Part shown: positions 15,823 through 23,120 of the stretch, piece after piece
Position numbering within the stretch: position 1 is the stretch's first letter
Layout: every line of letters begins with the position of its first letter
NCBI GenBank assembly: GCA_027859055.1
Contig: JAQIBO010000522.1
Coordinates: forward strand, 1 to 24,414
Direction of reading: 5' to 3'
From: Spirochaeta sp.
GTDB taxonomy: Bacteria > Spirochaetota > Spirochaetia > DSM-27196 > Alkalispirochaetaceae
DNA: 24,414 bases
Notes under the pieces: generated by a model
What the model was told of the DNA's origin: nothing
Seen by the model: only the letters and a program-made list of their open reading frames with translations
Databases searched by the model: none
Made by a program: the position numbers and the translations under genes

Positions 15823-18791
15823 TCCCGCCATATCCGCGCGCATCGATGAGAGTCCAACTGTCCGCAGAGATGACGTTTCGCGACGTCGCCGGACTGGTCC
15901 CGTATATCGCTGACCTGGGGGTGAGCCACCTGTACACATCCCCGATCCTCGCAGCCCGGGAAGGTTCCACTCACGGGTACGATATCGTAGATCACAACCG
16001 TCTCAATCCGGAGCTGGGCACGGAATCCGACTTTCTCGCGATGGTCGAGACGCTGCACGCCCACGACCTCGGTCTCATTATCGATTTTGTACCCAACCAT
16101 ATGGGTGTCGGGTATTCCGACAACGCCTGGTGGCTCAACGTCCTGGAGTGGGGTCAGTACTCGCCGTACGCCTCGTTTTTTGACATCGACTGGAAATCCT
16201 CCGAGCAAAGCCTGCGCGGAAAAGTGCTCGTTCCGGTTCTTGGCGATCAGTACGGTACGGTCCTGGAAAACGGCGAGCTCAGACTCATGTTTGACCGCAC
16301 CGACGGCTCGTTCAGCGTCCACTTCTACGAGCACCGGTTTCCCATCACTCCCCGCTCGTACCACTCCCTCATCTCCGACGTCATCACCAGTTCAGCCTCT
16401 GAGATACCCGCAGAGCTTCACGAGGAACTGCACGACCTGGCTACCGCATTTCGCGCGGTCGGCCCCGGCAAGAAGAGCGCGAGCGGGCAGGCGCTGCTGA
16501 TCCGAAAGGTTGACGAACTCCGGAGCGCTGTGGCGCGCCTTGTTGCCCGCCAACCGGTTGTGGGGGCTGCGATCGATGGGATGTGTGACCGCATGAACGG
16601 CACGGTCGGTGACGGACGCAGCTTTGATCGCCTCCACGCGTTGCTGGAACGGCAGGCGTACCGTCTGGCCTACTGGCGCCTCGCCTCAAATGAGATCAAC
16701 TACCGCCGCTTTTTTGATATCAACGACCTGGCCGCGGTGCGCATGGAGCTGCCTGACGTATTTGAAATCACACATCAGCTCATTCTGCGGTATATCCAGG
16801 ATGGCACGATTCAGGGACTGCGTCTGGACCACGTGGACGGTCTCCTGGACCCCAAAGCGTACCTTGGCAGATTGCAGGAGGCTGCAGCCTACCGTCTCCT
16901 CGGTCAGCGGCGGAGCGCCGAAAGTGCAACTACCGCCGCGATCAATCAGCCGCTGTATGTGGTGGCGGAGAAGATCCTGGCGCGCCACGAAACGCTCCGG
17001 CCGGAATGGCAGGTAAGCGGAACAACCGGCTACGACCACATGGCGCGGGTGGCCGAGGTGTTTTTTGCCCCCGATGGAGAAGACGGAATCACCGAAACCT
17101 ACGAGCAGTTCGTTGGAGAACCACGCGATTTCGAGTCGGCGGTGCTGGCGGCCAAATACCGGACGATGCGGGAAACCCTGGCGAGTGAACTCAACGTCCT
17201 GGCCAACCGTCTCAGCCGTCTGGCAAAACGAAGTCGAAAAACGCGCGACTTTTCCCGTCTGGCGCTCCGCAGCGCCCTCACGGATATCGTTGCGCGATTC
17301 CCCGTCTACCGCAGTTACGTCGATGCCGATGGCCCCGGAGAAGCTGATCGTCGCGATATCGAGTGGGCGGTTGCCAGCGCCCGCAAGGCGACCGAGACGG
17401 TTGACACCAGCGCCTACGATTTCATTCAGCAGGTGCTGACAACCGATATTCTCCATACATATCCGGGAGAGTTTCGCCGCCGGGAGGTTGTGGAACTGGC
17501 AATGAAGGTCCAGCAGTTCACCGCACCGGTTATGGCAAAATCGTTTGAGGATACCGCGTTTTATCGGGATGCCCGCTTTATCGCCCGGAACGAAGTGGGC
17601 GCGGAACCGGACAGTCTGTTCACGACGCCGCAGGGGTTCCATTACGGGTGTGTACAACGGCTGGATACGCACCCGTTTGCGATGCTGAGCACGGCAACTC
17701 ACGATCACAAACGGGGAGAGGACGTCCGGGCACGGCTCAACGTTCTGTCGGAAATCCCCGAACAATGGCAGAGATGGGCGGAACGGTTTGCCGATTACAC
17801 CGCCGGCATGGTGACGGAGATCAAGACCGGCCACTACGAGGGAGTTGCCCCGGACCGGAACGATCAGTTTTTCCTGTTGCAGACGATAATCGGCGCATGG
17901 CCCACCGATATCACCGGCCCGGAGTACGCCGGAATCGTCGCCTTTCGCGAGCGCATTATCGCGTATGCTGAAAAGGCGTCGCGGGAAGCAAAAACCCACA
18001 CCAGCTGGACCGCTGTCGACGAGGAGTACGAACAGGCGACGCACCGCTACCTCGAAGGGGTGCTGAACCCCCGGCGCAGTCCGACGATCGTGCGCTTCAT
18101 CCACGAAATCGTCACAACGATCGCCCCCGCCGGTGCGGTGAACGCCCTGGGACAAAAACTTCTGACGCTGACGGTACCCGGCGTGCCTGACGTCTATCAG
18201 GGTACGGAGCGGTGGGATTTTTCCCTTGTGGACCCGGATAACCGCCGAACCGTCGATTTTGACCTGCGTCGAGCCGATAAATCCGGTTACGGTCCCGATC
18301 CGGGGGCGGTGGCTCGCGTATCCCGCGACTGGCGAGACGGCGCGATCAAACAGTACGTCGTTACGCAGGCGCTTCAATACCGCAAACGGCACCCGGATCT
18401 GTTTGCCGCGGGATCATATCTTCCGCTGGAGGTAACCGGAACGCGCGGCGAACACGTCATCGCATTCATGCGTGAGTTCGACAACACTCAAATCGTGGTT
18501 ATCGCGTCACGGCTCATGCACGCCGCTCTCGCGTCCGACGGTGATACCGCTGGCGAGCCCGGACCCCTCATCGCACCGCGGGAGTTCTGGGACGATACGG
18601 CGGTCGTTTTGCCTCATTCATGTAGCGCCGCGTATGCTGGTATACTGTCAGGAATGAGTGTTGCGTGCAGGTCTCACAGTGTATCCGCCGGAACGCCGGC
18701 AGGGGCGCCCACCGGTTCCTCTGGAGCGATTCCCGTTGGTGATGCCCTCAGCGTATTTCCGGTAGCGTTGCTTGTGGAGGCGCCGGAATGA
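15819..18791 (+). CDS. treY: Malto-oligosyltrehalose synthase
   Basis: Isomerises the reducing-end alpha-1,4 linkage of maltooligosaccharides to alpha,alpha-1,1, the trehalose-forming step. I chose the ATG at 15819: it overlaps the treZ stop (ATGA) and AAGGAG lies 8 nt upstream. The frame is open further upstream but homology is not. The 990-aa protein shows VPYIADLGVSHLYTSPI and GSTHGYDIVDHN near the N-terminus, then DFVPNHMG. Active-site residues are Asp337 in LRLDHVDGLLDP, Glu384 in VVAEKIL and Asp629 in TATHDHKRGED. It closes with VPGVPDVYQGTERWD and DPDNRR. Well-studied actinobacterial enzymes are about 775 aa; this is the longer form. The end overlaps the cyclase start by ATGA. An extended -10-like element lies inside its last 160 bases. 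Confidence 0.97.
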   Translation: MIPPYPRASMRVQLSAEMTFRDVAGLVPYIADLGVSHLYTSPILAAREGSTHGYDIVDHNRLNPELGTESDFLAMVETLHAHDLGLIIDFVPNHMGVGYSDNAWWLNVLEWGQYSPYASFFDIDWKSSEQSLRGKVLVPVLGDQYGTVLENGELRLMFDRTDGSFSVHFYEHRFPITPRSYHSLISDVITSSASEIPAELHEELHDLATAFRAVGPGKKSASGQALLIRKVDELRSAVARLVARQPVVGAAIDGMCDRMNGTVGDGRSFDRLHALLERQAYRLAYWRLASNEINYRRFFDINDLAAVRMELPDVFEITHQLILRYIQDGTIQGLRLDHVDGLLDPKAYLGRLQEAAAYRLLGQRRSAESATTAAINQPLYVVAEKILARHETLRPEWQVSGTTGYDHMARVAEVFFAPDGEDGITETYEQFVGEPRDFESAVLAAKYRTMRETLASELNVLANRLSRLAKRSRKTRDFSRLALRSALTDIVARFPVYRSYVDADGPGEADRRDIEWAVASARKATETVDTSAYDFIQQVLTTDILHTYPGEFRRREVVELAMKVQQFTAPVMAKSFEDTAFYRDARFIARNEVGAEPDSLFTTPQGFHYGCVQRLDTHPFAMLSTATHDHKRGEDVRARLNVLSEIPEQWQRWAERFADYTAGMVTEIKTGHYEGVAPDRNDQFFLLQTIIGAWPTDITGPEYAGIVAFRERIIAYAEKASREAKTHTSWTAVDEEYEQATHRYLEGVLNPRRSPTIVRFIHEIVTTIAPAGAVNALGQKLLTLTVPGVPDVYQGTERWDFSLVDPDNRRTVDFDLRRADKSGYGPDPGAVARVSRDWRDGAIKQYVVTQALQYRKRHPDLFAAGSYLPLEVTGTRGEHVIAFMREFDNTQIVVIASRLMHAALASDGDTAGEPGPLIAPREFWDDTAVVLPHSCSAAYAGILSGMSVACRSHSVSAGTPAGAPTGSSGAIPVGDALSVFPVALLVEAPE
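18638..18646 (+). promoter_or_regulatory. Extended -10 element inside the 3' end of treY, possible promoter of the cyclase
   Basis: TGGTATACT is a strong extended -10 (TGnTATACT). A transcript starting near 18653 would carry the cyclase gene 135 nt downstream. The first in-frame ATG (18654) belongs to the treY frame and would give only the last 45 TreY residues. The -35 region is weak. Confidence 0.35.
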
Positions 18792-20047
18792 TCGATTCCG
18801 CCCTGGTGATGCGGGCGCTGCACGCTGCGGAACACGGTGTGTACGTATGCGACCCCTCCGGCGTCGTATTGTATGTCAATCCGGGGTTCCTTCGGCTCAC
18901 CGGGTATACCGAGGCGGAGCTGTTGGGGCAACCGATCTCCCTCCTCACCTCCGGCAAAATGCCGCCGGACTATCACTCGCGGTTGCGCAAAGCCATCTAC
19001 GCCGGTGCCCAATGGCGCGAAGAGATCATCAATCGCCGGAAAGACGGAACCCTCTACCATGCGTTTCAGATCATCACACCGGTTGTTGAAGAAGACGGAA
19101 CGATCACGGCATTTGCCGGTATACAGCACGACATTACCGACGCGGAGACACTTCGCAAGCAGCTGGAAGACAACATCAAGGAGTGCGATGCCGTCTTTTC
19201 CAACGCTCTGGACGCGCTCTTTCTCGTCGATGTCACACGGAACGGGTTTATCTTTCGGAAACTGAGCCGGAGCCATGAGCAGCTCACCGGGCTTCCCGCC
19301 GCCGCGGTAGTCGGGAAAACGCCCCACGAGGTGTTCGGAGCTGAACGCGGTACGTTCCTGGAACAACAGTTCACCAGTTGTGTCAGCGAGGGTACGCCGT
19401 GTACTTATGAAGAGTCGCTGCCGAACAATCGCATTCTCGAAACAAAACTCTCCCCGATCTACCACGATGAGATGATTACCCAGCTTGTCGGCTCCACCCG
19501 TGATGTGACGCGGCAGAAGAGCTTTGAACACGAACTCCGGTACCTCGCCGAGATGGACATGCTCACGAACATACCGAATCGCCGTAAGGTCGCCGACGAA
19601 CTGGACCGGGAACTCTCGCGGGCACAACGCCACGGCCACGCGCTGGCGGTGCTGCTGATCGATGTCGACCATTTCAAACAGGTGAACGACGACCTTGGCC
19701 ATGAGTCCGGCGACGCTGCGTTGCGCGGCATCGCGGCAACACTTCAGGCGAGCCTGCGACCCAGTGACCGGGTCGGCCGATGGGGTGGTGAAGAGTTTGT
19801 CGCGTTATTGCCCGAGACCGGCAGAGAGGGCGCGCTGATCGCCGCGGAGCGTATCCGCCGCGCCGTGGAAGAAGCACACATCGTTCCCGGCCGCGTGGTT
19901 ACCGTCAGTATCGGGTTTTCCGCGATGGAAGCGACCGATACCCCGGGCACGACCGGCCTTGGTCACAGTCCGGAAAGCCTGATCCGCGTCGCCGACGAAG
20001 AGCTGTACCGTGCGAAGGAAAGCGGGCGCAACCGCAGCTCCGGTTAA
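18788..20047 (+). CDS. PAS-PAS-GGDEF diguanylate cyclase
   Basis: Makes cyclic di-GMP from two GTP. The 419-aa protein has a first PAS domain (about 5-120; GVYVCDPSGVVLYVNPGFLRLTGYTEAELLGQ) ending in a PAC-like IQHDITDAE, and a second PAS domain (about 130-245) ending in GSTRDVTRQK. The GGDEF domain (about 250-410) has an intact GGEEF at 333-337. The product-inhibition I-site RxxD is present as R324-P-S-D327, five residues before GGEEF, so feedback control is expected. DMLTNIPNRR and LLIDVDHFKQVNDDLGHESGD are canonical. No membrane segment is visible, so it is probably a cytoplasmic sensor. TGGAGG lies 7 nt before the ATG, and the start overlaps the treY stop (ATGA), tying the cyclase to trehalose synthesis. 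Confidence 0.95.
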   Translation: MIDSALVMRALHAAEHGVYVCDPSGVVLYVNPGFLRLTGYTEAELLGQPISLLTSGKMPPDYHSRLRKAIYAGAQWREEIINRRKDGTLYHAFQIITPVVEEDGTITAFAGIQHDITDAETLRKQLEDNIKECDAVFSNALDALFLVDVTRNGFIFRKLSRSHEQLTGLPAAAVVGKTPHEVFGAERGTFLEQQFTSCVSEGTPCTYEESLPNNRILETKLSPIYHDEMITQLVGSTRDVTRQKSFEHELRYLAEMDMLTNIPNRRKVADELDRELSRAQRHGHALAVLLIDVDHFKQVNDDLGHESGDAALRGIAATLQASLRPSDRVGRWGGEEFVALLPETGREGALIAAERIRRAVEEAHIVPGRVVTVSIGFSAMEATDTPGTTGLGHSPESLIRVADEELYRAKESGRNRSSG

Positions 20048-20055
20048 ACACGTGA

Positions 20056-20072
20056 GCCCGCGGGATGCGGGC
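20056..20072. terminator. GC hairpin ending the trehalose/c-di-GMP unit
   Basis: GCCCGC (20056-20061) and GCGGGC (20067-20072) form a perfect 6-bp stem with a 5-nt loop. It fills the 28-bp gap between the convergent cyclase and ACT genes. The following ATGTTATCTT is only moderately T-rich, so it may work as a weak or bidirectional terminator. Confidence 0.5.
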
Positions 20073-20075
20073 ATG

Positions 20076-20540
20076 TTATCTTCCGGTTGAGTCAGACGCC
20101 GCGGTGTCGGTGTCCCGCTGCCCCGGCAACTCGTGGTGAAACACCTGGATACCCGCCTCCGAGAGAATTGTTTCCGCTCGTTTGTCGTTCTCGGTACGCA
20201 AAATCACCACCGCCGCCCCAACCGGGGCGTACCGAAACGCGTACAGTCCCTGCACATCGATCCCCTCGTCGCCAAGTGGCCGCAGCACCCGGGCAAGCCC
20301 GCCCGGTTCATCGGGAACTTCCGCAGCAACCACCCGCTCAAGCCGCGCCGGGAGTTGCAGATGCATCAGCGTCCGGCGCGCGGTGGGAAGATCATTAACG
20401 ATCAGACGGAGAACTCCGCGCGTCTCGTCTCCCGAGATGCTCATGCCGGAGATATCGATCTGCTGCTCCGCAAGCCCCCGAACGACCGCGTATATTCGCC
20501 CGGGTTGGTTTTCGATACTGAGTGAAATTTCGCGAATCAT
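20076..20540 (-). CDS. Tandem ACT-domain protein, putative amino-acid-binding regulator
   Basis: A 154-aa protein made almost wholly of two ACT domains, about 1-66 (MIREISLSIENQPGRIYAVVRGLAEQQIDISG) and about 68-140 (RVVAAEVPDEPGGLARVLRPLGDEGIDVQG). Each has the conserved N/D-x-PG turn that starts the first helix: NQPGR in the first and DEPGG in the second. ACT domains bind amino acids and usually control enzymes or transcription. No catalytic or DNA-binding domain is attached, so it probably acts on a partner. The tail (about 141-154) is charged and likely disordered. The ATG at 20540 has GGAAAGGA upstream at good spacing, and the gene starts 4 nt after the methyltransferase stop, so the two are co-transcribed. 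The ligand and target are unknown. Confidence 0.88.
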   Translation of the reverse strand: MIREISLSIENQPGRIYAVVRGLAEQQIDISGMSISGDETRGVLRLIVNDLPTARRTLMHLQLPARLERVVAAEVPDEPGGLARVLRPLGDEGIDVQGLYAFRYAPVGAAVVILRTENDKRAETILSEAGIQVFHHELPGQRDTDTAASDSTGR

Positions 20541-20544
20541 GCGT

Positions 20545-21810
20545 TTATTCCTTTCCGGATCGTGGTGTATCCCGCCGGTATACGCGATACCGGTTCACCT
20601 GACACGCCAGCGCTCCGTTGAATACGGTGTGGTGCTCCGCCGGACGCAGGCCCGTGTGCCGCACCAGGCGGGAATCGGCGGCGATAATCGTCACCTCCCA
20701 GCCTGCGGCGTATTCGCGAAGCACCTCACCAAGGTCCGAATATAATGATGAAAGTCCTTCCGGTTGCAGTCGGACCCCATACGGTGGATTTGTGACGATA
20801 ACGCCGCTCCCTTTCGAAGTCCAGTGACGGAGGCTTTGCCCCACCTCGGCAACTTCAAAACGCACCAGGTCGGCGACCCCGGCGCGCTCTGCGTTGCGAC
20901 GGGCAATCTGGATCACCCGTGGATCGTTGTCAGTCCCGATCAGGGGCGGACCGCCGGCGACAACCTGGTGCGCGTCTGTGCCGACGCGGCTGGTGGCGGT
21001 GCGCCCGGAGGCGCCGCGCGTTTCCGTCGCGTCTGCCGATCGGTCCTCCCCAGTCGTCCACGGCCAGCGCTGCCACGCGAACGTCCGGCCCAGCGTCCCC
21101 GGGCCGCGCCGCGCGTACAGAAGCGCAGCCTCGATCACCAGAGTTCCGGATCCGCAGAACGGATCAAGGAACTGTCGCGTGTCGCCGGGACGATATCCCG
21201 ACTCCAGGACCATCATCGCCGCCACCGTCTCCCGGAGCGGTGCATCCCCCGCTTCCACCCGGTACCCGCGTTGATGAAGGGGAACACCGGTGCTGTCAAT
21301 GGCGATCTCTACGGTCGTATCCGCTGCAAACACGTTCACGATCAGGTGCGGTTCCGTCTTGTCCACCGATGAGCGCCGTCCGTTGCCGTATTTTCTCTGC
21401 CGGTCGACGATCGCATCTTTAACGCGCATCGCGAGAAAACGGTGATCCCGCAGCGCCTCGGACTGGGAGTTTGCGGTAATCATGAACGTGTGCTCCGGAG
21501 TCAGCATCGTATCCCACGGTACTGCTGCGGCGCCACGGTAGACCTCGTCGAACGTTTTAGCCTGAAAGCGCGCAAGCGGTATCAGAACGCGGGAGCCGGT
21601 CCGCACCTCCCGGTTCAACCGGGGAACGTCGGAGGGAGTGATCTGTGCCCGGACCGCGGCACCCTCCGTCGTCGGATCGGTCGTCCCGAGCACCCGCAGT
21701 TCATCGGCAAGCGCATACTCGGCCCCACCGGGGCACGTTACCAGCGTCTCGGAGATTTCCGGAGCGATAAGGGTTCGGCGTTTCTTTTTCAGGACAACTT
21801 TGCCGCTCAC
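20545..21810 (-). CDS. THUMP-domain 23S rRNA guanine-N2 methyltransferase-like protein (RlmL-N/YpsC type)
   Basis: SAM-dependent RNA methyltransferase resembling the N-terminal half of E. coli RlmL, which makes m2G2445 in 23S rRNA. The 421-aa protein has an N-terminal ferredoxin-like/THUMP region (about 20-175; TLVTCPGGAEYALADELRVLG, then DTTVEIAIDSTGVPLHQRGYR) and a Rossmann methylase domain. DPFCGSGTLVIEAAL (216-230) and the catalytic NPPYG (341-345) are both intact. A polar, low-complexity insertion (about 253-288) lies between them. The GTG start at 21810 overlaps the stop of the small upstream ORF (GTGA), with AGGGGGAA about 9 nt before it. The ACT gene follows 4 nt downstream. A closely related small-subunit or tRNA methylase cannot be excluded. 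Confidence 0.9.
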   Translation of the reverse strand: MSGKVVLKKKRRTLIAPEISETLVTCPGGAEYALADELRVLGTTDPTTEGAAVRAQITPSDVPRLNREVRTGSRVLIPLARFQAKTFDEVYRGAAAVPWDTMLTPEHTFMITANSQSEALRDHRFLAMRVKDAIVDRQRKYGNGRRSSVDKTEPHLIVNVFAADTTVEIAIDSTGVPLHQRGYRVEAGDAPLRETVAAMMVLESGYRPGDTRQFLDPFCGSGTLVIEAALLYARRGPGTLGRTFAWQRWPWTTGEDRSADATETRGASGRTATSRVGTDAHQVVAGGPPLIGTDNDPRVIQIARRNAERAGVADLVRFEVAEVGQSLRHWTSKGSGVIVTNPPYGVRLQPEGLSSLYSDLGEVLREYAAGWEVTIIAADSRLVRHTGLRPAEHHTVFNGALACQVNRYRVYRRDTPRSGKE

Positions 21811-21986
21811 GAATCGGTTCCCCCTGTTCCGGGGCCGCGGCCGTGGTCGTGGTCGCGGTCGTGGTCATGGTCGGGCCCGGGACGATCACGATCGCGATCC
21901 CGGCGGTGGGAACGGCGCTTTCCCGTGGTCTTCAGAAGTGTCATGAATATGATTCCCATCCCGATAAATATCAAAAGCCCCGGCAT
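21807..21986 (-). CDS. Small single-pass membrane protein with Arg/His-Asp repeat tail
   Basis: A 59-residue ORF from the ATG at 21986. Residues 3-18 are strongly hydrophobic (PGLLIFIGMGIIFMTLL region), followed by Lys/Arg and a tail dominated by Arg-Asp and His-Asp dipeptides (about 28-48), then GRGPGTGG. The positive-after-TM rule suggests the tail is cytoplasmic. Support that it is real: its TGA overlaps the methyltransferase GTG by 4 nt (GTGA), it carries a membrane segment, and an extended -10 (TGTTACAAT) ends 8 nt before the ATG. There is no Shine-Dalgarno. The frame stays open up to 22094, inside srkA, but the earlier residues look non-protein. I do not recognise the family; the His/Asp tail could bind metal or RNA. 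Confidence 0.55.
   Translation of the reverse strand: MPGLLIFIGMGIIFMTLLKTTGKRRSHRRDRDRDRPGPDHDHDRDHDHGRGPGTGGTDS
21842..21899. repeat. Imperfect hexamer tandem repeats encoding the RD/HD tail
   Basis: Five units of CGTGGT or one-base variants run from 21842 to 21871, and three units of ACGATC or GCGATC run from 21882 to 21899. As 6-bp units they change the tail of the small ORF by two residues at a time without shifting frame. Confidence 0.7.
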
Positions 21987-21993
21987 GGGCGGG

Positions 21994-22002
21994 ATTGTAA
22001 CA
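21994..22002 (-). promoter_or_regulatory. Extended -10 TGTTACAAT, promoter of the small ORF-methyltransferase-ACT unit
   Basis: TG-n-TACAAT on the minus strand ends just before the ATG at 21986, placing the transcript start at about 21987, that is, leaderless. The self-complementary GACCGGTC (22004-22011) lies just upstream and could be an operator, though an 8-bp palindrome alone is weak evidence. Confidence 0.45.
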
Positions 22003-22044
22003 GGACCGGTCAGGTATTTACAGCGGGGTACGACAATTTCCGCT

Positions 22045-23052
22045 TCACCGGGGCAGACAGTACTGCGCCTGATCCTTGAGGTCTTCCATTTCACGGACCC
22101 AGAACGCGTGGTTCCCCCATTCGGGAAACTGCTGCTGAAACCAGTGATCGTGGCGTTGCCGTCCCCGCCACGCGAGGAAATGGATCATGCGCATAAAGCG
22201 CAACGGTTCGATCAGCTCCAGTTCCCGCCGGTCCAGGGCGCGAAACTGCGAGTACCCATCCTCCAGCATCGTCAGTTCCCGGGTGCACGCGTCGGCGTGG
22301 TCCGGAAGCAGCAACCACAGGTCCTGAACCGCCGGCCCCACCATCATGTCGTCAAAATCGATCAGCAGCAGCCCCTCGCCGGGGCGCTCAAGGATGTTGC
22401 CGCGGTGACAGTCTCCGTGGATGCGCTGGAGGCTGATACCGGTAAACAACGGTTGAACGCTCTCTATGACCGACCAGACCAGGTCGTGAAACGCTTCGAC
22501 AAACTCGGGGTGGACCATCCCGTTTTCGGTCAATTCGCGGACAAACGGGCCGGTCCAGGTGGAGGGATCAACGGTCAAGCGTTCGGGAGCGCCTTGGCGC
22601 AAGCCGATCTGGTGAACACGCCCGACGAGAGACCCCAGCCGGAACCACTCCTCATCGCCCTCCGCGTCAAACCCGCGTCCACCACGTTTCGGAAACACCG
22701 CAAACGCAATCACCGGCAGATCGGTCTCGGCGTCCCCGATCTCGGAACCCGCAATCTCGAGCTCGAATACCGAATCTCCATCGTCGTCGCGGAGCGGAGG
22801 GACCACCGGAATATCCGCCTCGGCAAGCTCAAAAAGAAACTCGTGCTCCTCACCGATCGTTTCCACCGGCCAGCGCCCGGGACGGTAGAATTTGACCACC
22901 AGCTCCCGCTCCTCATCGGTGCGCACGCCAAACACACGGTTCACGTAACTGGGAAACGGCTCAATTGTTCCGTCAAGGCGCAGATCAAACACCGATTCAA
23001 CCGCGGCGATCACGAGGTCAGGTGTCAGATGGTCAAACGTTGCTGGTGTCAT
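22045..23052 (-). CDS. srkA: Stress response kinase A (SrkA/YihE) family protein kinase
   Basis: Ser/Thr kinase with an aminoglycoside-phosphotransferase-like fold. In E. coli it protects against stress-induced death, partly by countering MazF. From the ATG at 23052 it has 335 aa (E. coli protein 328). Conserved blocks: PFPSYVNRVFGV (32-43), LVVKFYRPGRW with ATP-binding Lys54, EEHEFLFEL with the partner Glu, FAVFPKRGGRGF, the catalytic loop IHGDCHRGNIL with Asp214 and Asn219, LIDFDDMMVGPAVQDLW with metal-binding Asp232, and LIEPLRFMRMIHFLAWR. All catalytic residues are present. An upstream in-frame start at 23097 adds residues not seen in the family. There is no Shine-Dalgarno; TGCTATACT lies 11 nt before the ATG. 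It is divergent to a kinase-like protein of unknown family. Confidence 0.93.
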   Translation of the reverse strand: MTPATFDHLTPDLVIAAVESVFDLRLDGTIEPFPSYVNRVFGVRTDEERELVVKFYRPGRWPVETIGEEHEFLFELAEADIPVVPPLRDDDGDSVFELEIAGSEIGDAETDLPVIAFAVFPKRGGRGFDAEGDEEWFRLGSLVGRVHQIGLRQGAPERLTVDPSTWTGPFVRELTENGMVHPEFVEAFHDLVWSVIESVQPLFTGISLQRIHGDCHRGNILERPGEGLLLIDFDDMMVGPAVQDLWLLLPDHADACTRELTMLEDGYSQFRALDRRELELIEPLRFMRMIHFLAWRGRQRHDHWFQQQFPEWGNHAFWVREMEDLKDQAQYCLPR

Positions 23053-23063
23053 CACAAGACGGA

Positions 23064-23072
23064 AGTATAGCA
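23064..23072 (-). promoter_or_regulatory. Extended -10 TGCTATACT of srkA
   Basis: TG-n-TATACT is a near-consensus extended -10 on the minus strand. The predicted start near 23057 leaves a leader of only about 5 nt before the ATG at 23052. No good -35 is visible, as is common with extended -10 promoters. Confidence 0.5.
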
Positions 23073-23105
23073 GGATCGGCGAACTCGTGCAGGACACCGG
23101 TTGTG

Positions 23106-23114
23106 TGGTACAGT
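23106..23114 (+). promoter_or_regulatory. Extended -10 TGGTACAGT of the kinase-like gene
   Basis: TG-n-TACAGT ends 6 nt before the ATG at 23121, so transcription would begin at the A of the start codon. No Shine-Dalgarno is present. Together with the srkA element it makes a compact 68-bp divergent promoter region. Confidence 0.45.
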
Positions 23115-23120
23115 GCCGCC

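Noticed and set aside
16686..18392. 568-codon minus-strand open frame
   Set aside because: Antisense to treY with low-complexity, non-protein-like composition; treY motifs are intact across the whole span.
18654..18791. Separate small gene starting at an ATG just after an extended -10
   Set aside because: It is in the treY frame and its sequence (ending in SVFPVALLVEAPE) fits the normal TreY C-terminus, so it is part of TreY.
21442..23070. 542-codon plus-strand open frame
   Set aside because: Runs antisense through three minus-strand genes including srkA; its Arg/Trp/Ser repeats come from the hexamer repeat tract.
22965..23120. N-terminal extension of the kinase-like protein
   Set aside because: It lies opposite the 5' end of srkA and its promoter; a -10-like element and ATG at 23121 are a better start.
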